This document shows positions 8,727 through 19,245 of a stretch of DNA of 64,000 nt, piece after piece. The DNA is taken from NCBI RefSeq assembly GCF_026242195.1, contig NZ_RKLV01000002.1, forward strand, positions 1 through 64,000. The letters are read 5' to 3'. Under the pieces are notes generated by a model, which made no database searches, was not told the DNA's origin, and was given only the letters and a program-made list of their open reading frames with translations. How positions within the stretch are numbered: position 1 is the stretch's first letter; every line of letters begins with the position of its first letter. The translations under genes were made by a program, and so were the position numbers. The stretch is from Halorutilus salinus (GTDB lineage Archaea > Halobacteriota > Halobacteria > Halobacteriales > Halorutilaceae).

Positions 8727-9273
8727 CAGAATGCCTGACGCTTTAGGGTCAGGATGAATGCGTAAGAAGTATTCTGCAAGAAATTGTAAATAGCAGTAAC
8801 GGAGTTTCTACGTTGAGAAACGCGGTCCTTGACCGCACCAGAGTGGTTCGAAAGGCGCGAAGTGCCTTCCGTCATCACGAGACGGCTTCGCCGCCTCAAA
8901 CGACTTCGCTCTGACTTCTCGCGTGGTAAGAAATCCGACTGAACCATTCCACGGCGTAACGCTTCGGGCGACGCGAACCGTGGTACTGTGCGGGCTGAAT
9001 ACCCCGTTGTGGAGAGATGAACGGTATTCATCTTGTTGAAGCACCGACCACGAGTCGGACGGAAGGCGGCTTTGACACCGCTGTACGCGTTCGCCAACTA
9101 CGTTGGCGAGCCCTCGGAGCTTTGCTCCGAGATGCTGGAAACCACGCCTTCGGTAATAATTAGGCGGGAACCATTGATGCGGGACGCGAAAGCGTACCTC
9201 ACCGCTAAGGAAACGCACAACCTTGAACTCCTCTTCGGGGATTCACCCGACTCTAGACGGGTGAGGATGTCAA
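8727..9273 (+). mobile_element. Decayed IS605/TnpB-type element without intact genes
   Basis: About 550 bases without a credible gene but packed with short perfect hairpins: CCTGA...TCAGG (8734-8753), GCGGTCCTTGACCGC near 8822-8836, a TCGCCAAC/GTTGGCGA stem, a CTCGGAGC/GCTCCGAG stem near 9112-9131, and CACCCG...CGGGTG (9244-9263). The stretch ends GAGGATGTCAA at 9263-9273, the same end as the complete IS605-type element at 45198-45208. Paired hairpins following the word CGTTCGCCA also occur in that element's tnpB tail. Read together this is a deletion derivative that kept the right-end structured RNA region and lost tnpA and tnpB. Confidence 0.6.
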
Positions 9274-9316
9274 GCATACCGTAATCTGTCCTCGCGGACG
9301 CGCGGAAATGACAGAA

Positions 9317-9324
9317 TCTATAAC
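9317..9324 (+). promoter_or_regulatory. TATA box of the NADH dehydrogenase-like gene
   Basis: TCTATAAC is centred 27 bases before the ATG at 9347, which fixes the start and indicates a leaderless transcript. Confidence 0.65.
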
Positions 9325-9346
9325 ACACGTCACCAATACCACGAAC

Positions 9347-10537
9347 ATGGCTGACAATGTAGTGGTACTCGGTTCGGGATACGCGGGGGCGGGGTCGGTA
9401 AAGAAGTTACAGAGGACGCTTGACGACGCGGAGATTACATGGGTATCGGACATCGACTACCATCTCGTTCTACACGAGTCTCACCGCGTGATACGCGACC
9501 CGGAGGTGCAGGAGAACGTCACCATCCCCGTTGAGACGATAGCCGACCGTTCGACGGAGTTCGTACAGGGGCGCGCGGTTGAGGTGGATACGGACGAGAA
9601 GGCTGTCTCGCTCGAAGGCGGCGACAGGATCGACTACGACTACCTACTCGTCTGCGTCGGGAGTCAGACAGCCTTCTTCGGTATTCCGGGTCTGGAGGAG
9701 CACGCACTCACGCTCAAGTCGCTCGACGACGCGCTGGAGATACACGACGAAGTCGTCTCCGCCGCCGAGGAAGCGACCGAAGACGACCCCGCTCGCGTCG
9801 TCGTAGGCGGCGCTGGTCTCTCCGGGATACAGAGCTGTGGCGAGATCGCGGAGCTACGTGACGAAGACAGCCTCCCCGTCGAAATCTACCTCGTCGAAGG
9901 TCTCGACAACGTCTTCCCGCCCGGCGAACCCGGTCTCCAAAACCGTCTCGCAGAGATGCTTGAGGAGCGCGGCGTCGGGATACTCACGGGCGACTTCATC
10001 GGTGAGGTGGACGACGACACCGCCTACATAGGCGAGAAGGAGGACGGCGAGGGGTACAAGACCGAGCTAAGCTACGACGTACTTCTCTGGACGGGCGGTA
10101 TCACGGGGCGCGACATCGACATCGACGGTATCGAAGCCGACGACCGGAGCAGACGTATACAGGCGTCTTCGGACTTCACGACCAACGAGGAAGGAGTCTT
10201 CGCTATAGGCGACACCGCACTCATAGAACAGGACGACGAACCCGCGCCACCGACGGCGCAGGCGGCTTGGCAGGCGGCTGAGGTTGCGGGCGAGAACGTG
10301 GCGCGCGCCATCGACGACCGTCCGCTCAAGAGATGGAGGTATGACGACAAGGGGACGCTTATTTCCGTCGGCGAGAAGGCTGTCGCACACGACGTTAAGG
10401 TACCTCCGGGGGTTAAGTTCCCGCTCAAGACGTTCGGGGGAACCCCCGGTAAGTTCCTCAAGAAGTTCGTCGCCGCACGGTGGATAGCCGACATGTCGTC
10501 ATGGGGACGCGCAAAGAAGGCTTGGGGCGACCTCTGA
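9347..10537 (+). CDS. Type II NADH dehydrogenase-like FAD oxidoreductase
   Basis: A 396-residue two-dinucleotide-fold flavoprotein. FAD-binding VVVLGSGYAGAGS is at the N-terminus, a GSQTAF segment near residue 100, the NAD(P)H fold VVVGGAGLSGIQSCGEIAEL near 150, and the second FAD motif GVFAIGDTALI near 285 followed by PPTAQAAWQAAE. The length and the C-terminal basic region (PGKFLKKFVAARW) fit the single-subunit NDH-2 family that passes electrons from NADH to quinone at the membrane. A sulfide:quinone reductase is less likely, since no conserved cysteine pair is seen. Confidence 0.85.
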   Translation: MADNVVVLGSGYAGAGSVKKLQRTLDDAEITWVSDIDYHLVLHESHRVIRDPEVQENVTIPVETIADRSTEFVQGRAVEVDTDEKAVSLEGGDRIDYDYLLVCVGSQTAFFGIPGLEEHALTLKSLDDALEIHDEVVSAAEEATEDDPARVVVGGAGLSGIQSCGEIAELRDEDSLPVEIYLVEGLDNVFPPGEPGLQNRLAEMLEERGVGILTGDFIGEVDDDTAYIGEKEDGEGYKTELSYDVLLWTGGITGRDIDIDGIEADDRSRRIQASSDFTTNEEGVFAIGDTALIEQDDEPAPPTAQAAWQAAEVAGENVARAIDDRPLKRWRYDDKGTLISVGEKAVAHDVKVPPGVKFPLKTFGGTPGKFLKKFVAARWIADMSSWGRAKKAWGDL

Positions 10538-10619
10538 CGGTTAAAAGACAAAGGTTTAGTGTCGGCGTTTCTATAAACTCAACGCCCGATGCTACGGAGT
10601 TTTTCAGAAGAGAGGAACA

Positions 10620-10859
10620 ATGAGTAAGTACAACGCCCTCGACCACGAGATGGTGCCGGAACATACCGTTCTCGACGAGGACGAGGTTGAGGAACTGACC
10701 GATAGGTACGAGATAAGGAAGACAGACCTACCCAAGATCGGCAGACTCGACGCGGCGATAAAGGAGACCGACGGCGAACCCGGCGATGTCGTCAAGGTTG
10801 TCAGGGAATCGCCCACCGCGGACGAGGCGGTGGCGTACCGTATTATAGTGGACGAATAA
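10620..10859 (+). CDS. rpoH: DNA-directed RNA polymerase subunit H
   Basis: The 79-residue archaeal Rpb5 homologue: VPEHTVLDEDEVEEL, then LPKIGRLDAAIKE, GEPGDVVKVVRESPTADEAV and YRIIVDE. First gene of the rpo operon; rpoB'' follows after three bases. A TTTCTATAAAC box at 10570-10580 gives a short leader. Confidence 0.96.
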   Translation: MSKYNALDHEMVPEHTVLDEDEVEELTDRYEIRKTDLPKIGRLDAAIKETDGEPGDVVKVVRESPTADEAVAYRIIVDE

Positions 10860-10862
10860 AAC

Positions 10863-12464
10863 ATGGAAAGGAGAAAGCTAGCAGACGCGTACTTCGACGC
10901 CGACAGGGTGGCTGAACACCATATAGAGTCGTACAACAACTTCCTTGACCACGGCATGCAGAGGGTCGTGGACGAGCAGGAGACCATAGACACAGACATC
11001 GGCGAGAAGGAGGGCGAGGAGGAGGTCTACGTCCGTCTCGGCGAGGTCAGCGTCGGTAAGCCCGTCGTTCAGGAAGCCGACGGTAGCGAGGAACCCCTGT
11101 ACCCACAGGAGGCGCGCCTACGGAACATCACGTACAGCGCGCCGATGGATATGGAGATGCAGATCGTGGAGGGCGACCGCGAGTACGAACCCACGACGAC
11201 GTACATCGGCGACCTGCCCATCATGATGAGGAGCAAGGCGTGCAACCTCAACAGCCTCGACAAGGACGAACTCATCAAGCAGGGCGAGGATCCCGCCGAC
11301 CCCGGCGGTTACTTCGTCGTAAACGGAAGCGAGCGCGTCCTGATGACGAGCGAGGATCTCGCGCCTAACACCATACTCGCCGAACGTGACACCAAGTACG
11401 GCGACGATATACAGGTAGCCAAGGTCTTCTCGCACCGTCAGGGATACCGCGCGCTCGTTGTCGTCGAACGCGGACGCGACTCGCTTCTTGAGGTTTCGTT
11501 CCCCAGCGTCTCAAACAACATAAACTTCGTCACCCTCGTACGTGCACTCGGTCTTGAGACCGACGAGGAGATAGTTAATTCCGTCTCCAACGACCCCGAG
11601 ATCGTGAAGTACATGCTCGAAAACCTTGAGGAGGCAGAGGTCGAGACCCAAGACGAGGCTATGGAGCTTCTGGGTCAGAAGGTCGCGCGCGGACAGGCGG
11701 AGGAGTACCAGCGCAAACGCGCCGACTACGTTATAGACCGTTACCTCCTCCCCCATCTCGAAGACGTGAGCGACAACGACGCCGAGGTACGTCTCTCGAA
11801 GGCGCACTACCTCTGCCGTATGGCGGAGACCTGCTTCGAACTCGCTCTGGGTACGCGTACGCCCGATGATAAGGATCACTACTCGAACAAACGTCTCAAG
11901 ATTTCGGGCGACCTTATGGAGGATCTCTTCCGCGTCGCGCTCAACAAGCTCGCGCGCGACGTGAAGTACCAGTTGGAACGCGCCAACATGCGTAACCGTG
12001 ACCTGCGCGTCGACACCGTGGTGCGCTCCGACGTTCTGACCGAGCGTCTCGAACATCCGCTCGCGACGGGTAACTGGGTCGGAGGAAGAAGCGGCGTCGC
12101 TCAGTTGCTCGACCGCGCCGACCATATGGCGGTTCTTTCGCATCTACGCCGTGTCGTCTCGCCTCTGTCACGCGCACAGCCGCATTTCGAGGCGCGCGAC
12201 CTACACAGCACTCAGTGGGGACGTATCTGCCCCGGCGAGACGCCCGAAGGACCCAACTGCGGTCTCGTCAAGAACTTCGCGCAGAGCGTCGAGATATCGA
12301 AAGGCGTCGAGGACAAGTCGACGCTCGACAGGAAGCTCGCCGAACTCGGCGTCGAGAGCATAGCGCACGACGTCGATCTGGAGGAGGAAGAAACGGGTGA
12401 GGAGCAAGAGGACGAAGCCGCGGAAACGACGGCGGAGGAAACCGGAGAAGCGGAGGCAGACTAA
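10863..12464 (+). CDS. rpoB2: RNA polymerase subunit B''
   Basis: A 533-residue N-terminal half of the beta-type subunit, as in archaea with a split B subunit. It opens with ADAYFDADRVAEHHIESYNNF (protrusion) and ends with the fork-side CPGETPEGPNCGLVKNFA. A glutamate-rich tail of about 30 residues follows, a halophile-type extension. It abuts rpoB' exactly. Confidence 0.97.
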   Translation: MERRKLADAYFDADRVAEHHIESYNNFLDHGMQRVVDEQETIDTDIGEKEGEEEVYVRLGEVSVGKPVVQEADGSEEPLYPQEARLRNITYSAPMDMEMQIVEGDREYEPTTTYIGDLPIMMRSKACNLNSLDKDELIKQGEDPADPGGYFVVNGSERVLMTSEDLAPNTILAERDTKYGDDIQVAKVFSHRQGYRALVVVERGRDSLLEVSFPSVSNNINFVTLVRALGLETDEEIVNSVSNDPEIVKYMLENLEEAEVETQDEAMELLGQKVARGQAEEYQRKRADYVIDRYLLPHLEDVSDNDAEVRLSKAHYLCRMAETCFELALGTRTPDDKDHYSNKRLKISGDLMEDLFRVALNKLARDVKYQLERANMRNRDLRVDTVVRSDVLTERLEHPLATGNWVGGRSGVAQLLDRADHMAVLSHLRRVVSPLSRAQPHFEARDLHSTQWGRICPGETPEGPNCGLVKNFAQSVEISKGVEDKSTLDRKLAELGVESIAHDVDLEEEETGEEQEDEAAETTAEETGEAEAD

Positions 12465-14288
12465 ATGTCAACACAGGAATCCAAGGTATACGTCGACGGT
12501 AGCCTCGTCGGCACGCACGGAGAACCCGAACGTCTCGTAGATGGTCTGAAGCTGGCGCGCAGACGCGGGGAGGTAAGCGAACAGATAAACGTCTATATGG
12601 ACGATAGGACGCGCGAGGTCTTCGTCGAGTCGGGACCCGGACGCGCCCGTCGCCCACTTATCGTCGTACGTGACGGCGAACCGATGGTGGATCAGGAGCA
12701 TATAGAGATGCTCGAAGACGGCGAGATAGAGTTCGAGGATCTCGTCGAGGCGGGTCTCGTCGAGTACATCGACGCCAACGAGGAGGAGGATATACTCGTC
12801 GCCGTCGAGGAGGAGGACGTTACCGACGACCACACGCATCTCGAACTCGACCCGTCTCTTATACTCGGTATAGGCGGCGGCATGGTTCCGTATCCGGAGC
12901 ATAACGCCTCGCCACGTATCACGATGGGCGCGGGCATGGTGAAGCAGTCGCTCGGTCTGCCGTCGGCGAACTACCGCGTCCGCGCCGACACGCAGATGCA
13001 TCTTATGCACTACCCGCAGGTGCCTTCGGTCAAGACACAGACGGGCGACGCGATCGGCTACGGCGAACGTCCCGCGGGACAGAACTTCGTCGTCGCCGTT
13101 ATGTCGTACGAGGGGTTCAACATAGAGGACGCCCTCATACTCAATCAGGGAAGCGTCGACCGCGGTCTCGCACGCTCCCATTTCTTTAGAACGTACGAGG
13201 GCGAGGGTCGCCACTATCCCGGCGGTCAGGAGGATCGTTTCGAGATACCCGACGACGACGTACGCGGGCACAAGGGCGAGGAGGCTTACAAGAACCTCGA
13301 CGAGGACGGTCTGATCAACCCTGAGACGCCCGTCGGCTCCAACGCCGTACTCATAGGCAAGACATCGCCGCCACGTTTCCTCGAAGAACCCGACGACATG
13401 GGCGGTATATCGCCGCAGAAGAGGCGCGAGACCTCCGTCACCGTACGGTCGAACGAGTCGGGTATCGTCGACACGGTGATGCGTATGGAGAACGAGGAAG
13501 GGAACCAGCTCGCCAAGGTGCGCGTCCGCGACCAGCGCGTACCCGAACTCGGCGACAAGTTCGCGTCGCGCCACGGTCAGAAAGGCGTCGCGGGGCATAT
13601 CGCCAAGCAGGAGGACATGCCTTTCACCGAGGACGGCGTCGTTCCCGACCTCATCATAAACCCGCACGCACTGCCTTCGCGTATGACCGTCGGGCACGTT
13701 CTGGAGATGCTCGGCGGTAAGGCGGGTGCTCTCGAAGGACGCCGCGTCGACGGCACGCCTTTCACGGGCGAGGACGAGGAGGAGCTACGCGATGCTGTCG
13801 CCGACCGCGGCTTCAAACGTTCGGGCAAGGAGGAGATGTACTCCGGGATCACGGGCGAGAAGATAGAGGCGGAGGTCTACACGGGCGTCATACTCTACCA
13901 GAAGCTCCACCATATGGTGAGCAACAAGATACACGCGCGTTCGCACGGACCCGTACAGGTTCTGACGCGCCAGCCCACCGAAGGACGCGCGCGCGAGGGC
14001 GGTCTACGTATAGGGGAGATGGAGCGCGACGTTCTCATAGGACACGGCGCGGCGCTCGCACTCAAGGATCGCCTCCTTGACGAGTCCGACCGCGAGATGA
14101 TATTCGTATGCGACGAATGCGGTATGACGGCGACCGAGGACTCGCGCCAGAACCGCGTCTACTGCCCCAACTGCGGCGAGGAGAGCAACATACACCGTGT
14201 GGAGATGAGCTACGCCTTCAAGCTACTCCTTGACGAGATGAAGTCGTTAGGTATCGCTCCCAGACTCGAACTGGAGGACGCTGTATGA
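12465..14288 (+). CDS. rpoB1: RNA polymerase subunit B'
   Basis: A 607-residue C-terminal half of the B subunit. Catalytic-region blocks include [38 protein letters not shown] and [21 protein letters not shown] zinc ribbon is formed by CDEC and CPNC near residues 548-568. Four-base overlap with rpoA'. Confidence 0.97.
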   Translation: MSTQESKVYVDGSLVGTHGEPERLVDGLKLARRRGEVSEQINVYMDDRTREVFVESGPGRARRPLIVVRDGEPMVDQEHIEMLEDGEIEFEDLVEAGLVEYIDANEEEDILVAVEEEDVTDDHTHLELDPSLILGIGGGMVPYPEHNASPRITMGAGMVKQSLGLPSANYRVRADTQMHLMHYPQVPSVKTQTGDAIGYGERPAGQNFVVAVMSYEGFNIEDALILNQGSVDRGLARSHFFRTYEGEGRHYPGGQEDRFEIPDDDVRGHKGEEAYKNLDEDGLINPETPVGSNAVLIGKTSPPRFLEEPDDMGGISPQKRRETSVTVRSNESGIVDTVMRMENEEGNQLAKVRVRDQRVPELGDKFASRHGQKGVAGHIAKQEDMPFTEDGVVPDLIINPHALPSRMTVGHVLEMLGGKAGALEGRRVDGTPFTGEDEEELRDAVADRGFKRSGKEEMYSGITGEKIEAEVYTGVILYQKLHHMVSNKIHARSHGPVQVLTRQPTEGRAREGGLRIGEMERDVLIGHGAALALKDRLLDESDREMIFVCDECGMTATEDSRQNRVYCPNCGEESNIHRVEMSYAFKLLLDEMKSLGIAPRLELEDAV

Positions 14289-16942
14289 GCACGAACACAC
14301 CCAAGACGATAGACACGGTAGAGTTCGGTCTGATGAGTCCGCAGGACTACCGCGAGATGTCGGTGACAAAGATAATTACGGCGGACACCTACGACGACGA
14401 CGGATTCCCCATCGACATGGGTCTTATGGATCCGCGTCTCGGTGTCATCGACCCGGGTCTTCAGTGCAAGACCTGCGGCAAGAGGAGCGGACAGTGCGAG
14501 GGGCATTTCGGACATATAGAGCTTGCCGCGCCCGTCGTCCATCCCGGGTTCTCGAAGCTTATACGTCGTCTCCTCCGTGGTACGTGCCACGAATGCGCGC
14601 GTCTCCTTCTCTCACCGACACAGAAAGAGAAGTACAGGGACAAGCTCGCAACCGCCGAGGCTCTCGAAGAGGATCTCGACAAGATAACCAAGTCGGCTAT
14701 ACGTGAGGCGCGTAAGAACAACGTCTGCCCGTACTGCGACGCCGAGCAGAAGGAGGTTAGCCACGACAAGCCGACGACGTACTACGAGGACGGAGGGAAG
14801 CTTATGCCGAGCGACATACGTGACAGGTTCGAACGTATACCCGACGAGGATCTCGAACCTCTCGGTATCAACCCCGAACGGACGCGTCCTGAGTGGATGA
14901 TACTGACCGTCCTGCCCGTCCCGCCCGTGACGGCGCGTCCGTCGATTACGCTCGACAGCGGACAGAGGAGCGAGGACGATCTGACCCACAAGATGGTCGA
15001 CATCATACGTATCAACCAGCGGTTCATGGAGAACCGCGAGGCGGGTTCGCCCCAACTCATAATCGAAGACCTCTGGGAGTTACTCCAGTACCACGTCACG
15101 ACGTTCATGGACAACGAGATTTCGGGCACCCCGCCCGCTCACCACCGTTCGGGGCGTCCGCTCAAGACGCTTTCACAACGTCTCAAGGGTAAGGAGGGAC
15201 GTTTCCGTGGCTCTCTCTCCGGCAAACGCGTCAACTACTCGTCGCGTACCGTCATATCCCCCGATCCGACGCTGTCGGTCAACGAGATCGGGGTTCCGGA
15301 GAGCATCGCGGAGGAGATGACGCAGAAGGTCAAGGTCACGCGGAACAACATCGACGAAATCGTGGAGTACGTCCGACGTGGGCCTAACGAACATCCCGGA
15401 GCGAACTACGTCAAACGTGCCGACGGACGCCGTCTCAAGGTCAAGGATCTCAACTCGGAGGAGCTTGCCGAACGTATACTTGAGGAGAACGACGACGGCG
15501 AGCCTCAGGGACTCGGATGGACTGTCGAGCGTCATCTCACCGAAGGCGACGTCGTCCTTTTCAACCGACAGCCGTCGCTCCACCGTATGTCGATGATGGC
15601 GCACGAGGTCGTCGTCATGCCGTACAAGACGTTCCGTCTTAACACGACCGTATGTCCGCCGTACAACGCAGACTTCGACGGCGACGAGATGAACATGCAC
15701 GTTCTCCAGAGCGAGGAGGCGCTTGCCGAGGCAGACGTGCTGATGAAGGTACAGGAGCATATACTGTCGCCACGTTTCGGCGGTCCTATCATAGGCGCGA
15801 TACAGGATCACATCTCGGGAACGTACCTATTGACCCATGACGACAACCGTTTCGACGAGGCTACCGTCCTTGACCTTCTGAGACAGACAAGCGTAAACGA
15901 CCTGCCCGAACCCGCGGGCGAGGAAGACGGCGAACCCTACTGGACGGGCGACGAGGTCTTCTCCGTGCTCCTCCCCGACGGTCTCGATCTCACGTTCGAG
16001 TCGAGCGCGGGCGACGAGGTGGTTATCAACGACGGCGAACTCGCCGAAGGTACGATAGACGAGATGGCGGTCGGCGGCTTCGTCGGCGAGATAGTCGAGA
16101 CGGTCGCAAAGGTCTTCGACGAGAACCGCGCGCGGCGTTTCATCGACGACGTGGCGGCGCTCGCCGTACGTTCCATAATGCATTTCGGCTTCTCGTTCGG
16201 TATCAGCGACGAGGATCTGCCCGACGAGGCGCGTGACGAGATAGACGTTGCGATACAGGAAGCCGAAGACGAGGTCGAAAACCTCATACAGACGTACGAG
16301 CGCGGCGAACTCGAATCGCTTCCGGGGCGCACTCTTGAAGAGACAGTAGAGATGAAGATAATGCAGGCTCTCGGACAGGCGCGCGACGAGGCGGGCGAGA
16401 TCGCCGAACAGTACCTCGACGAGGACAACCCCGGCGTCGTGATGGCTGACTCAGGAGCGCGCGGCTCGATGCTCAACCTGACACAGATGACAGGGTGCGT
16501 CGGACAGCAGGCGGTCCGCGGCGAGCGCATAAACCGTGGATACGAGAACCGCACGCTGTCGCACTTCAAGCCCGATGACCTGAGCGCCGACGCACGCGGC
16601 TTCGTCCGCCATTCGTACAAGGAAGGTCTGGGTCCCAAGGAGTTCTTCTTCCACGCCATGGGAGGACGCGAAGGTCTCGTCGATACCGCCGTACGTACGT
16701 CGAAGTCGGGTTACCTACAGCGCAGACTCATAAACGCGCTTCAGGAACTCGAAGCCCAGTACGACGGAACCGTGCGGAACGCGGAGGACGACATCGTACA
16801 GTTCGAGTACGGCGAGGACGGCGTCGACCCGATGAAGATGCCCAAGGACGAAGACGTCGATGTCGACGCGGTTGTCGACAGGGTACTCGACGCTGAGTTC
16901 GACTCAGAGACAGCAAAAGCCGAGTTCGCGGGGGATGACTGA
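14285..16942 (+). CDS. rpoA1: RNA polymerase subunit A'
   Basis: An 885-residue largest-subunit N-terminal part. Zinc clusters are seen in [17 protein letters not shown] and in CHEC...CPYC. The catalytic magnesium loop [12 protein letters not shown] lies near residue 460, and the funnel/trigger region includes [23 protein letters not shown]. No intein is present. The stop overlaps rpoA'' by one base. Confidence 0.97.
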   Translation: MSTNTPKTIDTVEFGLMSPQDYREMSVTKIITADTYDDDGFPIDMGLMDPRLGVIDPGLQCKTCGKRSGQCEGHFGHIELAAPVVHPGFSKLIRRLLRGTCHECARLLLSPTQKEKYRDKLATAEALEEDLDKITKSAIREARKNNVCPYCDAEQKEVSHDKPTTYYEDGGKLMPSDIRDRFERIPDEDLEPLGINPERTRPEWMILTVLPVPPVTARPSITLDSGQRSEDDLTHKMVDIIRINQRFMENREAGSPQLIIEDLWELLQYHVTTFMDNEISGTPPAHHRSGRPLKTLSQRLKGKEGRFRGSLSGKRVNYSSRTVISPDPTLSVNEIGVPESIAEEMTQKVKVTRNNIDEIVEYVRRGPNEHPGANYVKRADGRRLKVKDLNSEELAERILEENDDGEPQGLGWTVERHLTEGDVVLFNRQPSLHRMSMMAHEVVVMPYKTFRLNTTVCPPYNADFDGDEMNMHVLQSEEALAEADVLMKVQEHILSPRFGGPIIGAIQDHISGTYLLTHDDNRFDEATVLDLLRQTSVNDLPEPAGEEDGEPYWTGDEVFSVLLPDGLDLTFESSAGDEVVINDGELAEGTIDEMAVGGFVGEIVETVAKVFDENRARRFIDDVAALAVRSIMHFGFSFGISDEDLPDEARDEIDVAIQEAEDEVENLIQTYERGELESLPGRTLEETVEMKIMQALGQARDEAGEIAEQYLDEDNPGVVMADSGARGSMLNLTQMTGCVGQQAVRGERINRGYENRTLSHFKPDDLSADARGFVRHSYKEGLGPKEFFFHAMGGREGLVDTAVRTSKSGYLQRRLINALQELEAQYDGTVRNAEDDIVQFEYGEDGVDPMKMPKDEDVDVDAVVDRVLDAEFDSETAKAEFAGDD

Positions 16943-18072
16943 TGAACGTACAACAGAGACTCGAAGAGACGGGGCTACCCGACAGGATACGTGAGGACGT
17001 TGTCGACGCCGTCGAAGGACGTGACGTAACCGAGGAACAGCTAGAGCAGGTTGTGGAGGCGGTGACCGAGAGGTACGAGGAGACACGTATCGATCCCCTC
17101 GAACCCGTCGGTACTGTGAGCGCACAGTCGATCGGCGAACCCGGTACGCAGATGACCATGAATACTTTTCACTATGCGGGTGTTGCGGAAATAGACGTCA
17201 CGCAGGGGCTTCCGCGCCTGATCGAACTCGTCGACGCGCGCAAGGAGCCGGACACACCGATGATGACGGTTCATCTTGAGGACGAGTACGCGACCGACCG
17301 CGACGAGGCGCGCGACGTCGTCTGGAAGATAGAGGCGACCAAGATACTCTCCGTCGGCGACATATCCATCGACGTTGCAGGGATGGAGGTACGCGTAGAC
17401 CTCGACTCGGAGATGCTTGACGAGCGCAACCTGTCGGTCGCCGACATCGCCGAGAAGATAGACGACGAACTCGGTATCGAGGTCACCGAGGGCGAGTCGT
17501 CCGTCTCTTTCGGACCCTCGAACCCGTCGTACCGCGAACTACTCCAGCTCGTCGAGGAGCTACGTGAGATCGTCTTCAAAGGTATCGAGGGGATCGACCG
17601 CGTCGTCATACGTAAGGAGGAGAACGACGAGTACGTCCTGTACACCGAAGGTAGCGAGTTCAAGAAGGTTCTGCGTATAGACGGCGTCGACTCGACGCGG
17701 ACGCGCACCAACAACCTCCACGAGACGCACAAGGCGCTCGGTATCGAGGCGGCGCGTAACGCCATCGTCGACGAGATGATAAGCACGCTTGAGGAGCAGG
17801 GTCTCGATGTCGACATACGCCACGTCATGCTCGTCGCCGACGCTATGACGACGACGGGCGAGATACAGAGCATCGGACGCCACGGTATCTCGGGTTCGAA
17901 GGGTAGCGTACTGTCGCGCGCCGCATTCGAGGTCACCGTCAACCATCTCCTTGACGCCGCGGTTCATGGCGAGGACGACGACCTCGAAGGCGTCGTTGAG
18001 AACGTCATAGTCGGACAGCCCATAAGCATGGGGACGGGAGACGTCGACCTCGTGGTAGGGAAGCCGGAGTAG
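16942..18072 (+). CDS. rpoA2: RNA polymerase subunit A''
   Basis: A 376-residue C-terminal part of the largest subunit. It has the conserved [20 protein letters not shown] bridge/trigger-loop region followed by [10 protein letters not shown] and [13 protein letters not shown], and late in the protein the [20 protein letters not shown] and [16 protein letters not shown] segments. Length is normal for euryarchaea. Confidence 0.97.
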   Translation: MNVQQRLEETGLPDRIREDVVDAVEGRDVTEEQLEQVVEAVTERYEETRIDPLEPVGTVSAQSIGEPGTQMTMNTFHYAGVAEIDVTQGLPRLIELVDARKEPDTPMMTVHLEDEYATDRDEARDVVWKIEATKILSVGDISIDVAGMEVRVDLDSEMLDERNLSVADIAEKIDDELGIEVTEGESSVSFGPSNPSYRELLQLVEELREIVFKGIEGIDRVVIRKEENDEYVLYTEGSEFKKVLRIDGVDSTRTRTNNLHETHKALGIEAARNAIVDEMISTLEEQGLDVDIRHVMLVADAMTTTGEIQSIGRHGISGSKGSVLSRAAFEVTVNHLLDAAVHGEDDDLEGVVENVIVGQPISMGTGDVDLVVGKPE

Positions 18073-18075
18073 GAA

Positions 18076-18498
18076 ATGACACTACGGCTGACAGAAGAGG
18101 AGATGAGGTATATGTCGCTGTTCGAGCGTATGACGGACGCCGTCGTACGTGACTGTATCGAACACGACGACACCGTGGTATTCGTCGTCGATTCGGGCGA
18201 GATGGGGAAGGCGATAGGCAAGGGCGGCGCGAACATCGACCGCGTACGCAGAAGCATAGACAGGGAGGTCGAGGTTGTCGAGTTCTCCGACGATGAGGCG
18301 GAGTTCGTCGCAAACGCCTTCCAGCCCGCCGCGATCGAGGAAGTCGAGGTCGTCGATGAGAACGGCGGCAAGGTCGCGTACGTCGATGTCGACGACACCG
18401 ACAAGGGTCTCGCTATCGGAAAGGAAGGCGAGAACATAGCGAAGGCGAAGGAACTCGCGCGTAGGCATTACGAGTTCGACGATATCGTTCTGAGCTAA
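18076..18498 (+). CDS. nusA: NusA-like transcription factor (KH domains)
   Basis: A 140-residue archaeal NusA, consisting of two KH domains with GxxG loops: GKAIGKGGANIDRVR near residue 45 and LAIGKEGENIAKAKEL near 115. It lies three bases after rpoA''. In most haloarchaea rps12, rps7 and the EF-2 gene follow; here the operon stops and a minus-strand toxin-antitoxin pair comes next. Confidence 0.95.
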   Translation: MTLRLTEEEMRYMSLFERMTDAVVRDCIEHDDTVVFVVDSGEMGKAIGKGGANIDRVRRSIDREVEVVEFSDDEAEFVANAFQPAAIEEVEVVDENGGKVAYVDVDDTDKGLAIGKEGENIAKAKELARRHYEFDDIVLS

Positions 18499-18509
18499 AC
18501 CGGGAAGCC

Positions 18510-18854
18510 TCACGACCGCCACTGCGAGAGCCATACGACCTCGCCGTGGAGTTCCGAAGTAGGATACATGTCTAAAACACGCTCAACCGTACGGACGGCT
18601 GTCTCAGGTTCGTCGCGCAGGAAGTTCGAGTCGGTGTAAACGATTACCCCGGCGTCCGACCCATGTGAGGCGAAGTCCTTCTTGTCATGGGTGACCAACA
18701 GATGATCTTCGCTTTCACAGTGCTCCAGTAGCTTCTCGTCGTCCGTTTCCTCTCCGAAAGCCTCACGCGCCCGAACTACCGTATACCCGTTTGAGCGGAG
18801 CACCGTACAGAAGACCCGTGGGACGTGTTCGTCGGTCAGAAACGAGACGGTCAT
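18510..18854 (-). CDS. DUF5615-type PIN-like toxin
   Basis: A 114-residue protein resembling the Mut7-C/DUF5615 PIN-like nucleases: SFLTDEHVP with the first acidic residues, LRSNGYTVVRAREA, then LLVTHDKKDFASH with the catalytic D-x-x-D-like segment and GVIVYTDSN. It overlaps the upstream DUF433-type gene by four bases, the usual antitoxin-toxin arrangement. The nuclease activity is inferred from family. Confidence 0.75.
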   Translation of the reverse strand: MTVSFLTDEHVPRVFCTVLRSNGYTVVRAREAFGEETDDEKLLEHCESEDHLLVTHDKKDFASHGSDAGVIVYTDSNFLRDEPETAVRTVERVLDMYPTSELHGEVVWLSQWRS

Positions 18855-19129
18855 TGACGCGGGCGCGGCGGTGCGAGAGCTTCCTCGGCGAGCCGTTCCT
18901 CCGCGTCGGCATGACGACGCCGAACCTCGCGCACCGTCTCCGGATGCTCGTGGTAGTAAGCTAATGCGGTGTAGACCTCACCGAGAGAAACGCCGAACTG
19001 GTCGGCTACGTCGGCAGGGGGGTAGTCGCCCTCAACGACGAGTTCGTAGATGTGTAGGACGCCGACGCGGGTTCCCTCGATACGCGGGTCGCCTCCCAGA
19101 ACGCCTTCCGTGCGCACGATTTCGGTCAT
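18851..19129 (-). CDS. DUF433-type antitoxin
   Basis: A 92-residue DUF433 protein: GVLGGDPRIEGTRVGVLHIYEL, then PPADVADQFGVSLGEVYTALAYYHEHPE, a short helix-turn-helix that usually binds its own promoter. The tail is variable. It starts 27 bases after a TATA-like AAGTAATAAATC (19150-19161, read on the minus strand), so it is probably leaderless and autoregulated. Confidence 0.8.
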   Translation of the reverse strand: MTEIVRTEGVLGGDPRIEGTRVGVLHIYELVVEGDYPPADVADQFGVSLGEVYTALAYYHEHPETVREVRRRHADAEERLAEEALAPPRPRQ

Positions 19130-19245
19130 CGTGTAGAATATGGTAGGAAAAGTAATAAATCTGTGGTCGCCGGCGTGCAGTTAAGGGACTGAGATAAAAA
19201 AGAGAACTGAAAGCTTCAAACGTCGCCACCTCTTCGGTCATTACG

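Noticed and set aside
8808-9218. Open frames on both strands inside the decayed element.
   Set aside because: They run through hairpins, lack conserved motifs and have unlikely composition; the region is better read as structured element DNA.
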